A DNA stretch of 64,000 nt from Luscinia megarhynchos (Eukaryota; Chordata; Aves; Passeriformes; Turdidae). The notes under the pieces were generated by a model. The model did not search any database. It saw nothing but the letters and a program-made list of their open reading frames with translations, and was not told the DNA's origin. Location of the stretch: assembly GCA_034336665.1 (NCBI GenBank), contig CM067565.1, positions 84,570,858 through 84,634,857 of the forward strand, in the 5' to 3' direction. Shown here one piece after another: positions 51,601 through 62,506 of the stretch (within the stretch, counting starts at the first letter, position 1; each line of letters starts with the position of its first letter). A program made the translations under genes and the position numbers.

Positions 51601-54600
51601 GGAAGGTGGCAGGGAGAGGAATCAACGTGACAGAGAGAGGAAGATCCAGACTCCTGCAGCCTCTGTGCTCTGGTGTTTCACAACCACCTTAGAAAAGGAA
51701 GCAGCTTGTTAGCAACAGCTAATGCAAGATAGATCATGGATCAACAGCCTCCAGTCTCCTAGGAATTACATGAACAGTCTTATTTATTGCTGGAGGTTAC
51801 AAGAGGTTAACCCTGTGCATTGGGGCTGCAAGATTTCTCAAGAGCAACACAAAGCATTTCACACGAGGGCTGAGCAACTGAGTGTCGAGTCTATAAAATC
51901 TAAACACATGAATTTGCAAAGACAAGTGAAGCAAGGTTACATATTTCTAGTGGAGACTGACAAAAAGAACATCCCTTGTAACTATTTAGCTTTTTCTCCA
52001 TAGGAGCAAAGGGAGAAGGTGATGCTGAAGTCGATGAGAGGTATGTTGTCCTTTTCTGTAAGAAAAGCCAGTGAATTTTAAAACAGTTCTTTCCAGTGAA
52101 ACCAAAACTGCTCTGATTTTGAAAGCAACTTCATTGTCCTGGAGCTAGAGTACAATGATTGTAAGTTGAAACAAAACATAACTTTGTTTTAGTTATGTTT
52201 TAACTGACATAACTGATAATCTTATCAACATGATCTGGTTACAAATGACTGTTTTCTAACCGTAACAGTGAAATGCAGCTCTTGAACAAAAGCACTCGCT
52301 GGATATTGAGCATTTCTTGATAAATCAGGTTTTGCATATTGAAGTTACAGGACCCACTGGATAAGGATGAAAATTTCTGGTTTTGTAGAAGATTGGTAAC
52401 ACGTTTCTCTCACGTGGGATGATGGAAGCGCAGCTCTCAGCATTTTGGTTTTCCTGGTACAGTTATTAACTTGAGTGAAAATGTGCCTACACAGGTTAGA
52501 GAAAATGGACTGTCAAATCCATTGATCAAATGTTCAGAGAGATAAAAATCGAAGACACTTTTCAGTGCAGTAAGCCAGACAGCTGTTAGTCTCTAATTCA
52601 GTAGTGAATGGTGAGCCCTATATGACAAATCCTCTAACTGTTCTATTGCAAATGATTCATGATCCTCATTTTTACAGATGTTCGGGGGTTTCTTTTTTTT
52701 CCACCTTAAACTCTCCAACATGCACACATTCCCCTCTTCCACCTCACTCTCCCAAATGCAATCATCTCTGTGCGTGATTGACCTAAGTGATCACCATGGT
52801 TTCCAATTCAATTCAGGTCCCCAAAGAGGTCTTTTAATTAAGAAGCTCTAATAGAATCTCAGAGAAAACTTCTAAGTCCCCAGTCTTCAGGCTGTGAGCT
52901 ACAGATCCCAGGGGTGTCTGTGGCCAACTAGTCCAAGACCCTGAACATGTCCTTTGTGGAAAGGTCATATCCTGTGCAGAAATTCGTGTTAGTGAATCTT
53001 ACAGATGTAGACATCCCATGGAAAATTCCTGGGGATCACACAAAGCTGAAAATTTCTCTAATAGGCTGCTGTTGAGCAGTGGGTGGTGAGCAAGAGAGAG
53101 GTGAGATGGAAGCAGGTGTGCACAGAAATGTCTTTGTATGAAATTCCAACTGCAGTTTGTGCTCAGCCTCAGTCCCACTGCTGCAGCCCAAGGGAGCTGC
53201 CAGTGCTGCACCCACAGAACTCAGCTGGGCTCTGCTGCATGTAAAAGTGCACTTGTTCTGGCAGTAGGACCCAGATTATTTCAGAACCAATTTCTAACCA
53301 GAAGAAAACAGCTGCAGATTTTAGTCACTGTCACTGGCATTGCAGAGGTGTGATTTCCAAAACTGCTTGGGACTGGTCTCTATTTATTTCAGTGGGGCCA
53401 ACCCCAGCTTGTGTGCACAGGTGTGCAGAGCAGCACAGGCTGATGTTTACTCAGCAGTTGGTCCTATTCTCCAGGAAACCACCTGTGCTTGCTGGACTGT
53501 GGATGCAGTGTTTGGTAACAGTGTGCAGAAGCACTTGAGAATGATTTCACACCAGGAACTTCAGCATTAGACATGTAGGAGAACAAAAAGTGGAACTGGA
53601 AAACACTTCTAAACTCTTGCAAGCATGGCATTTGCTGTAAAGTTCCAGAAAACTGAAGCCACATATAAAACTTGAGATAACTTTGATGAATAGTTCTTGG
53701 CTGGAAGACAAAAAGAAAAACTTAAATGTTCTGTGTCGATTGTTTCAGGATTAAACATCTTGAAGTTATATTTCAAAATGCTCTCCCTTCTGGCAATTCC
53801 TTCAAAACTTCTGGTCATATAAATCTGAATTACTAAAGATACTGCTTGAAGAGTTCTGTCAGAAGGATATTTTGTTTAATTGGAAGCTTTTTAAAGCTCT
53901 TTATTTAGTTGAAAATCTCTGAAGTTTTTTTTTGAAATGTACCTTGAAATAATTTTAATTTTTTTCAGCTTATTACTTCTCTGTTAGCCAGCTGAACAGA
54001 AAGGTCTTTGCAAGTACCCAAGAGGGGATGATGGGAAAACAGAGAAAGGAAGAAGAAAAAAAAAAGATAAAAGCTTTGGTTGTGATAACCCATCCCCTTG
54101 GCACAGCACTCCTCCAAGGCCAGACCTGGACCTCTTGTCCAGAGGAACCTGGTGTCCAAGGAACATTTCTATACCTTGTAATTGTACCAACCTGGGCCTG
54201 ATGTGGGCAACTCTGATGATTTATAGAAGTCATTTATAGTGAATTAACATAACAAGTGAGTGGAAACTTCCATTAACTCCTCCACAGAAGAGACCTTGAA
54301 AGAAAAAGGGGTTTGAAGGAGGCTGTGCCATGCTGTGACTCGGGTACGGTAGTCAGGGGTGGGAGGCAGACTGCAGAAAGGAGCAGAGCCTGAGTCACAG
54401 GGAAGCTACCAGCTCTGCACAGAAAAACACCCCTCTCTCAGCTCCACTCCTGAACAGTTGGTCTTTCATCTGATGAAAAATGGGGATGAAATACCTCCCT
54501 CGCTACCCTTCGGAAAACTCTTCAGTATCCTCAAAGGAGATTTAAAAGCAGCATCATTATAAGTGGGAAATGAATTGCTCTCTTGCTGGATTTAGCAGCT

Positions 54601-57260
54601 TCCTGTTTTGGAAACCTGAGATACCATCTCAAATTTCTGTTTGTTGTCAGCCTGGAAGAAGAGACTCAGAGGCTGCAAAGCCTCTGGTGAGGCAGTGCTT
54701 CATTTGCTAATTGTGTCTGCCAGACAATGCCATTTACACTGAGCACAAAATCACCTCCAACCTCCACTGACCAGAAAATCGCTAGATCCTTAACTCCCAT
54801 CCTTTTGAAACAACACCACCCAGCACTTCAAACCTGGACTGTGTGTGTCAGCCCCCCTCACTGGACAACAAAATACAGGGACAATTATTGCTGATTCATT
54901 CACAAACATCCTGGTTTCCAGACATAGCTACAATATCATAAACAACTGGACTATAAAAAAAGATGTTTGACTTTTCATGCATAATGTAATGAAGCATTTG
55001 CTTTGGGGACCGTGCTGTTGGAGAGGCACAGAACTGGCATCTGCCCTAAGCATGCCATGGGGGGCTCTGGGTCCTGTGCTCTCTGCCTGGACTGGGGTCT
55101 CTGGGCCAGGGAAGAGGCAGAACTGAGGATCACAGAGGTCTCTGCAGTCAGCAGGCTGGTGAGAGGCTGCTGGGCATCTGCTCTTGCTCTCACAGACTGA
55201 GGTTTTTGCATGTTTCTGTCAGAAAAGCTGGTGAAGCTGGGCTTTGCCTCTGTGACAGCTCCTTAGTAAGGAAAACACTTCCTGTTTTACAGTTTTTATT
55301 GCTCTTTTGCTTTTTTAGGCCATGTGGCAATGCTTAAATGTTTGATGTATAAAATTCAGATGGTCTGCCTACCTGCTTCTCCTCCTCCATTAGCCAGATG
55401 ATCACAGCAGCTACATCAGCTCTAAATGGGATCAGACCAGAAAGTTGCAGCTCTGACACTCAGGGACACGACCTGCAAGGATTTTTTCCTCCACTGTTTA
55501 ACACTTGCTTAAGTTGGAGCACTGAGCAAGCCTTTGAATCTTGCCCTTGAGCTGATGGATCTGCGGGGATGTTTTGGCTGTGAGATGCTGCTCTTTGTTT
55601 TGGAGACAACACAGCACAGGAAACTGGCCTGACAGCCACAGCTCACTTAAATGCTCTCGTGGCTGCTAATGGCAATGCAATAAGCCAGGGTTGCCCAAGT
55701 CCATTTTCTCTAACACCAGTCTTTAAAGAGCAGGAGGTTATTTTTCCTTTGTTGCAAAGACTGGTTCAGGCACGTCTGACTGGGATGTGACATTTCCTGA
55801 GGGATGTGGTTAAAGACAAAGTAAATGATGGTGTTTCAGTGACTCCACAAAAATCTCATAGCCAGAGACTGTCATGGAAGAGAGCATCTGGGAAGCAGTG
55901 ATGCTTCTCATCTCTTCCCTTGGGAAGTTTATGGGACTGCTAAATATCAGGAACTGCAAAGTGTCTGGACCTCACATGAAGCAGGAATATATTATATGTA
56001 TCTGAACATTCTGGTGCAGAAAGAAGTGGATGTATGAATCAATTATTTAAAATTATATAAAATATATAATAAATTATTCACATTTATGAAATTATTCTTA
56101 ATGACCTTTCAAGAGTATCATGTCAGAATTATCACTGAAATGTGACTTGGTTCTCTGCAAGGGAAGAAGTGATTCTGTATTAAAGGTAGAGCTCCCACAC
56201 CAACTGGAGCTCCTTCCAGGAAAAATGAGAGGCAAAACGGCTAATTTTCTTCCCATTTGAACAGAAAGGGATTATTAAATGTCTGTGTGATGCAGAGAGG
56301 GCACCAGGCAATGTACCAGCATTAGGTACCAGCAAAGGTGAGTGACCTCCCCCAGAGGGGACTGAACAATGAAATTCTCTAGCTTTTGCTGGGGTTAGGT
56401 TGCAGGCCTCCAGTTGGGCTCCTGCTTGGAGGGGACATGGGAGCCTTCTCCCCTCTCCCCCACACCAGTGTTTTGCTCCCTCTCTGTATCAAGAGAAAGA
56501 TGGGGGGAAAGTCAGAGCCAGTATTTTATTCACTCCAATTTTCAATTTTTAAGACCGTACGAGCAGCTGAAGGGACTTAAATCTGTTATTGCCACAGAGG
56601 AACCTTGTTCTGCTTGAGTTATGCTGAATACACTCATAAACCAAAGCAGCCACAGTTATGAAGAAATGTTCTTCACAAACCTCATCCTTAATCTCATTTG
56701 AGTATGAAACTAAGGGACGGACTTTTTAAGCAGGTCCTCTTGAAACCTGCCCAAAAGATTAATGTGTAAATGCACAGAAAGCTCTGCAAGCTCTTGAATG
56801 GAGACATTTTATTTCCAAATAACCACAGGAATAACTGTTTGTAGCAAAAAGATGATTAATGGCATTGTGGCCAAAGTAAGGTGAGTCCCTAAACTTGACA
56901 GCATAGTATTTGCATATTACCTCGATGTTAGAGTTTCTCACACTACCTTTGTTTATTTTTACTGGATGAAGCACAAGAAAAGCATGATGCTCGCTTAAAT
57001 CTCCACAAATCCAAACATCTGAAGCTACATTGCTCCACTTTCCTGGCTCTGTTCCTCTCTGAAGGCACGCTGCCTGCATGCTCACTCTCATTTTTCCCAT
57101 GAACTACAGGGTGTAGGCCAAAATACCCTCTGCAACTGGTAACTCCTAGACACACTGGGTTCCAGTTAATGTAACAACTGGACATTTCATAATGCTTGAA
57201 GCATCCGTGGCATGAATAAAATTAGCAGGAAATATAAGGAGCATTTTTTGTTTTCCACAG
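48651..57260. other. Intergenic region, right part
   Basis: About 8.6 kb with no supported gene. A run of 25 A (51417-51441) is followed by a short GA run. The surroundings show no clear retrocopy that would explain it as a poly(A) tail. An AT-rich patch lies at about 55988-56100. Open frames are short and unlike known proteins. Confidence 0.55.
51417..51455. repeat. Poly(A) run of 25 followed by a GA run
   Basis: A25 at 51417-51441 runs directly into a GA-rich stretch of about 14 bp. It is probably a simple-sequence expansion. No target-site duplication or gene-like body upstream could be identified. Confidence 0.85.
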
Positions 57261-57308
57261 GGTTGATTTTATTAAATATGGTGGAAGTATCTTAGGATGA
57301 CAAAAAAG
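57261..57308 (+). other. Possible noncoding exon with strong splice signals
   Basis: A pyrimidine-rich acceptor (gttttccacag) precedes 48 nt that end in the consensus donor AAG|gtaagt. All three frames of the segment contain a stop, so it is not an internal coding exon. It could be part of a long noncoding RNA or a 5' UTR, or the pairing may be chance. Confidence 0.2.
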
Positions 57309-58374
57309 GTAAGTTACATGGAAAACTGATTGTGACACCCGTGACAACAGTATCAGAGTGGCATGTAGGATATGCAGAAGCTGAGCACCTCTCTGTGCCC
57401 TGGCTCAGGGAGGTTCTTCACTTCCATCATCACGGGCTGCTACGCAATGGCGCAGCGCTGCATCCCCATCAGTGGGACAATGACACAGCCACTGGCTGGC
57501 ATGTCTGTGGGAAATCCAGCTGGATCTTTCAGTATTTGGTTTGCTGGAGCTGAAGGCACAAGCCAGTTCCTCAGAAGCAAAGTTGGAGGAACCATCTTGG
57601 CAACTGCTGGGTCAGTGGTTACCTCCCCTCCTGCCAGCATCACTGACGGATGGATGGTTCAGCTTCCCATTTCTGGGAAAACAACCTTCTATCTGACCAT
57701 GATATCCTGCAGCACTGAACAACTCCTCAGCAGGAAGGAAACCATCCCTTGGAGCCAGGCTTAGGGAGCAGTCTGAGGTGACAGAACCAGCACAAGTGAC
57801 GGGGTGTTGGTGACCAAGAGCCGCTGGGCTGGTGGGCACCCAGATGGGTGCCACAACTGTCCCTCTGGGCACACAGCAGCTCCCCTCAGCCAAACAGGCA
57901 GGGAGAGGCGCCACAGCTCCACATGCCCATTGCATAATTGTCAAATATGCCTGTAATACAATTGAGTCAGAGGGAATTATTGCTGCAGCACAGTTGCTTT
58001 AGGGAAGCCTTCCTCTTGTAGGCTGAACTGCAACTATCAAATCTCTGTTGGTTTGGCTGAAAAAAGATCATGGCAGTGATGTCTTTTCACTAAAAAGGAT
58101 TGTTTCCCACTCTGCTGTCATTAAAAAGAAATACAAACTAGCCAAACTCATTCTTTACCAAGACATTCTGAAAATGGAACATTTTTCGGACAAAATAACT
58201 GTAATTCAAACTGCAGCAGCCAGTGCTGTGCCTGCTTTGGTACCCAGCCAGTGAATTTTAAAGTAAACACCCTCCAGGACTGTTCTCCATTTGGATTTAT
58301 TAGTCATTACCAAGAAAAGATAATTAGCACTCTGAAGCATTGTGCTAATCAGCAGCACCAAGTGTTTCCAGTGG

Positions 58375-58667
58375 AAACGGCCGGGGTCCCGGCGAGGCGG
58401 GAGTCGGCAGCTCCGCTCCGCTCCGCTCTGCGTGGAGCAGCTCAGGGTGGGCAGCCCCTCAGCTGGGAGTGCTCCAGCTACTGCTCCAGTGGTGCTAATG
58501 ACACTGTACAGGGGATCAGGCAGGGAGGGGAGCTGCTCCCTGGCCTGTTGGGCTTCTCCCTCTGTTACCCTGGAGGAGAGTCATTTTTGTTACAATATAC
58601 AATCCTCCTTGCTGGTCAAAGGCAACGGCACATACTACTCCTTTACTGCACAACAGGAAAATAGAAG
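58375..58667 (+). other. Small CpG cluster and possible transcript start or exon
   Basis: A short CpG-dense patch (about 58378-58435, with a repeated 'ccgctccgctccgctc' motif) stands out in CpG-poor DNA. The following sequence runs to a consensus-like donor at 58667 (GAAG|gtaact). One frame stays open from about 58342 to 58671. None of its frames reads on in frame into the possible exon at 59591. A noncoding transcript or an unrelated GC patch is as likely as a gene. Confidence 0.2.
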
Positions 58668-59590
58668 GTAACTATTTTTTTCTTTTTGCATGCACTCTGC
58701 CAAAAAATGGAAAAAGAACCTTGTGGTGGAACAAGAGGAACGTGATACTTTAGGCAAAAATGTGGGCTTTTTATCTTCCTTTCAAAACTAATGAATGAGA
58801 AAACTGTTCAGGCTCAAGTCAGTGCTAAAACTTGCAGAATTGATTCTCTGAAGTTATTGTTCCCCAAACTTCCATTACTTATGATCTGTAATAATAATAC
58901 AAGAGATGGGATGTAAATCTTGTGTTCTTAAATCTCAAACCCTGAGCATTAAGCATGCCAAGCTCCCTGCCACACTTATTATTGAGCCCAGGGAAGTAAG
59001 TCTATCAGATTTTATCAACATTGCTATTTAAATAAATACTACAATACCTAGGCTTGTCTGAAGCAGTTGTCTTTATTTTTCTGTATCTGGAAGTGTGAAC
59101 AAAATCCATGCTGAGTGAAAGAGGTAGCATGTAAGTTTGGGAAGACTTCTGTTTTGGTGAGCACAATGAACAAATACAGCTGGAGGACTTACACTCAAAG
59201 TACTTGTAAGTCTGCAACAACCACTCTCTTTCCTGCATAGAACAGAGCATTTCAAGCCAGTACAATACCCTTCCAGCCAAGAGGTACTTTGCATCCTCTG
59301 GGAAGCACACAGGAAATCTCAGGATTGAGTTCAGTATGCATGCAAAGTACTTTGCAATTGTTGCAGGGGCTGTGGTGTGGTGAGCTGGTAGAGGGTACCA
59401 TACCCCTCTGATTCTGTTGATGATGGCCTTTACTCATGTAATCTCCCCTGCCACACACAGAGCAGAGGCTCTTAGGAATGAGATCCCAATGCCAGCAACA
59501 CTCATGAATGCACACAAGATGGGACCACCCTGGCAACATCCAACTTGTTGATACAGTCAGAGCATCCATGAATGTTTGTCCCTCTTCCAG

Positions 59591-59705
59591 GGAGATGAGT
59601 GCTGTGGCAAGTGTGATTATGATCAGGATGAAGTTTGCCTGATCACAAAAAACGTGATGGGCCGGTGGCTGTTTACAAGCTACGCGTGCAGAAGCAAATG
59701 GATCT
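59591..59705 (+). CDS. Possible coding exon of an unrecognised gene
   Basis: The 115-nt segment is bounded by a good acceptor (gtccctcttccag) and a consensus donor (TCT|gtgagtg). Only one frame is open throughout. It encodes about 38 residues beginning GDECCGKCDYDQDEVCLITK, with five cysteines. The segment keeps CpGs (aacgtg, ggccgg, ctacgcgtg) in a CpG-poor region, which may hint at selection. I do not recognise the protein. The cysteine cluster is only loosely like cysteine-knot or VWC modules. No convincing partner exons were found, although an acceptor at 60244 could add a short terminal exon. It may also be a chance pairing of splice sites. Confidence 0.22.
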
Positions 59706-59991
59706 GTGAGTGTTTGCTTTTCAGCTGCTGCTGGGAAACAGGCACCCTCCTGCCAGGTCACACAGCAGCTACACTACAGACCTCTCCAAGCAGCCCTCGG
59801 CCGCAGAGGTGGATGCACAGCTCGTACTCAAAAGCTGCCCAGTACACAGGAGTTGCTATGGCAGTGCTCTGCAAATATACATTGCACAAGGGAGCAGTGA
59901 CGTGCGACCACACCGACTCCTCTTTTGTGTCCTACACACAAGGTTCCTCCCACCCTGGGAACTGTGGAGCAGAACAAACAACAGAATATAA

Positions 59992-60004
59992 CATCCATCC
60001 ATCC

Positions 60005-60077
<73 letters not shown>

Positions 60078-60110
60078 ATCTATCTCTATCTATCTATCCA
60101 TCTATCTAAA
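59992..60110 (+). repeat. Tetranucleotide microsatellite (ATCT)n
   Basis: It begins with a few CATC units, continues as about 19 perfect ATCT units, then breaks into imperfect copies (taatctatctctatc). Long perfect tetramer tracts are usually polymorphic in length. The apparent SIYLSIYL protein on this strand is only a translation of the repeat. Confidence 0.97.
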
Positions 60111-61634
60111 TATATCTCTGCTTAAGTCTATTGTCAGATTGCATCTGACTGTGGAACTGGGTTTAGAACACCTGGGTAACAATTTACATACTATGTCAAC
60201 AACAGCATCTCTCCCTGTCCCCTTCCCTCTCTCCCCCCCCGCAGTGCAGAGCGAGCTGACTTCATGGCATCCTTCACAGCAAAACGTGTCTCAGCTGCAT
60301 CTTTTTGTCTTCATGAAACTCCTTTAATTTTGGTACTTCAACACCTACTCCTTCCTCTGCTGCTGCTAGAAATGCAGCCGGGGAACACTGTCTCCTTGGA
60401 AACCTGCCCTGGCCTAGAAAAGTCCATTTGGGTGCCTGTGTGGCACTGGAAAGCCAGAGAACCCATGGGCTGAGCACCTTTCACGGCTGAGCTGCTTTCA
60501 CCTGGAGTGAAATCAGCCTAGATCAGATCTGGAATCTCTCAGTGAATAGATAAATAAGCTGGGCTATTGCATCTGCATCATTTAAGGGGAAAAAATAAAA
60601 CTATTGGCCTGGGAGTGCAGCAGGCTGCTGCGAGGAACCTGAGAGCAGAGTGCTTCCCTTGGTGCAGGCACTGGGAGGGAAGGCTGGGGGTGGGAGCTTT
60701 CTGATGGAGAGGGCTGGGAGCAGCACAAGGGCCCAGCTCTCCATTAGCCTGCAGATTCCAAATAACTGTAAACAACATCGACTTCAAGTCTGCTGCCAGA
60801 GCCTCAGGCTCTGTAAGAAACACCCCATCTTATTTATTGCCTGAGGATATTATTATTTCCAGAACAAACTAGTTGTGGATCACAATACTGGGTACAATTA
60901 TAGTACAAAGTGTGCTTTAGTGCAAACTTACTTATGAAATAGTCACAAATCTTCTTTGGACAAAAATGGGCGCAAAGCCCCAATCTTTTTTTTTCTTTTT
61001 TTTGTAGGAAAGTGCTGCAAATTTCTGCATCATCTTTACCTTGGTCCCAAGGGCTGGCTCTCATGTGACACCTCAGTGCCAAGGCCCCGGGGAGGTCACG
61101 CAGAGCTGAGGAGCAGCTCAGCAGGAGCTGTGCCAGCCGTGTCCCCTCCCTGGCCGTGCCAGCCATGGGGAGGCTGTGCGGATCAGAGGCTCCTCACTAT
61201 TACATCTGATAGGAGATGCAAAATGATGCCACAGAAGGCTCAACTCCATACCTCTAATGTGAAATTTCTATGGACAATCCAAAGATGTAGTTCTAAGGAA
61301 GAAGCAATTCATATACACACATACTGCCTTCAGCACACTTTCCCTTTAAAAACCGCTGCCTTCTTTTGCATCATCAAAAAAAGGATATGAAAATGTTTTG
61401 TGCCAGGAATGGTAATGCAGTAGAGCACAGAGTTCAGTCACTATATCCTGGTAAACACTATATTCCTCACTAAACTGATGTAATAGGTGATTAATAAGAA
61501 TGAAGCTCAGAGATTATAATTAGTTACTTCATGTAAGGCCTTTCAATAAATATGTAAGTGGAGATAATTTATGTGTTTTTAATACTACTCCAAGTGTGAA
61601 CTGATTTGGTCTTTGGTCTTTCTGCTTTTGTGAA
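60111..61634. other. Intergenic sequence before the TTC7A 3' end
   Basis: No gene is supported. A C-rich acceptor-like site lies at about 60225-60244, and there is a GC-rich patch at about 61040-61190. Neither is tied to a convincing exon. Confidence 0.5.
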
Positions 61635-62284
61635 TTATACTGCAATAGCAGCTTTATTTTTTAAAAAGTATTTTTAATTTAAATTGGTCTAGGCAAGTGC
61701 TACACTAAATGTAGTGAGCATATACAGTATATAAAAGCAAGGCAGGAAAAAGGATTATCAAAATAGATGAAATAATTTTGTAAACAGCATATATTGCATG
61801 TCTATTGGTGCAATTGTCATTCTTGTCCTGTGAGATCTGTGGGGAGACAGCCACATATTTAAACACAACTTAAAGTTGGTTGGTGAATTTACTCCTATTT
61901 AGAGCAGGTCTGGGCTTTAATTCAGGCTTGGGGGTTTTATCTTCAATGAACACTGAAAGGTGCAAGTGCTTTGAACAGCTGTACCCTAGCACGGTCTTTT
62001 TCCAGTCACCTTGAACCAACACTTGGAAATAAGTCTTTGCTATTAACTTGAACAGGAGGTTAGCCAGGCACCCTGTGAAGAAAAAGGCATTCTCTGTTTT
62101 TGCCTGTTGCAAATTCTTCTACAGTTTGGCTTGTCTAAGCTAAGCCTGTAGACCTGAGCCCCATCCTGGAAATACTTAGCCCAGATCCAGGTCACAATGG
62201 CACTTTTCTGTTGGGCTTTCTCTTTGTCTGCTTGGTTTTGGTGTCTGTCCATGCAATGAAAGTGCTTATCTGCAGGGAAAAGCT
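61635..62284 (-). other. TTC7A: Probable 3' UTR of TTC7A
   Basis: The sequence after the stop codon, read on the - strand, continues without splice signals to an AATAAA (TTTATT on the + strand at 61654-61659), about 625 nt past the stop. ATTAAA variants are also present at 61673-61678 and, nearer the stop, at 61917-61922. The true end could be at either position. Confidence 0.5.
61654..61659 (-). terminator. TTC7A: Candidate poly(A) signal AATAAA of TTC7A
   Basis: This is the first canonical hexamer on the - strand that I found downstream of the stop codon. An ATTAAA lies a few bases before it. Confidence 0.5.
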
Positions 62285-62506
62285 TCAGAGCTGCCTGGGT
62301 ATGACGGTGAATGGAATGACAGGACTGCTGGATTCAAGGTCCAGGGCAGTAAGGAAACATTCGATGGCCGCTTCGTTTTTCCCCTGAGCTTGCAAGACCT
62401 CTCCCAGGCCGTTCCAGGCAATGTGGCTGGTGGTCTGGATCTGGATGGCATCTCTGAGGACCTTCTGGGCCAGCTCCCTCCGCCCAAGTCTGCTCAGCAC
62501 CAGGCC
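62285..62506 (-). CDS. TTC7A: TTC7A, last coding exon (C-terminal TPR repeats)
   Basis: TTC7 proteins are TPR scaffolds that, with EFR3 and FAM126, hold PI4-kinase III alpha at the plasma membrane to make PI4P. The exon starts after an acceptor (gttgacag) and encodes 73 residues and a TGA, in phase 0. It begins [20 protein letters not shown], and the next helix pair, [20 protein letters not shown], has the TPR signature W-x2-LG-x6-G-x4-A. It ends PFTVIPRQL, close to the family's IIPREL/IIPRVL tail. LSRLG and LAQKVLRDA fit TTC7A better than TTC7B, which I recall as LHQLG and LAEKILRDA. The neighbouring CALM2 agrees. The rest of the gene lies beyond the right edge of the window. Confidence 0.9.
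   Translation of the reverse strand, partial: GLVLSRLGRRELAQKVLRDAIQIQTTSHIAWNGLGEVLQAQGKNEAAIECFLTALDLESSSPVIPFTVIPRQL

Noticed and set aside
59576..60109. 177-codon open frame ending in a Ser-Ile-Tyr-Leu repeat
   Set aside because: The C-terminal half is the ATCT microsatellite read as protein. Only the part at 59591-59705, with its splice sites, was kept as a weak exon candidate.
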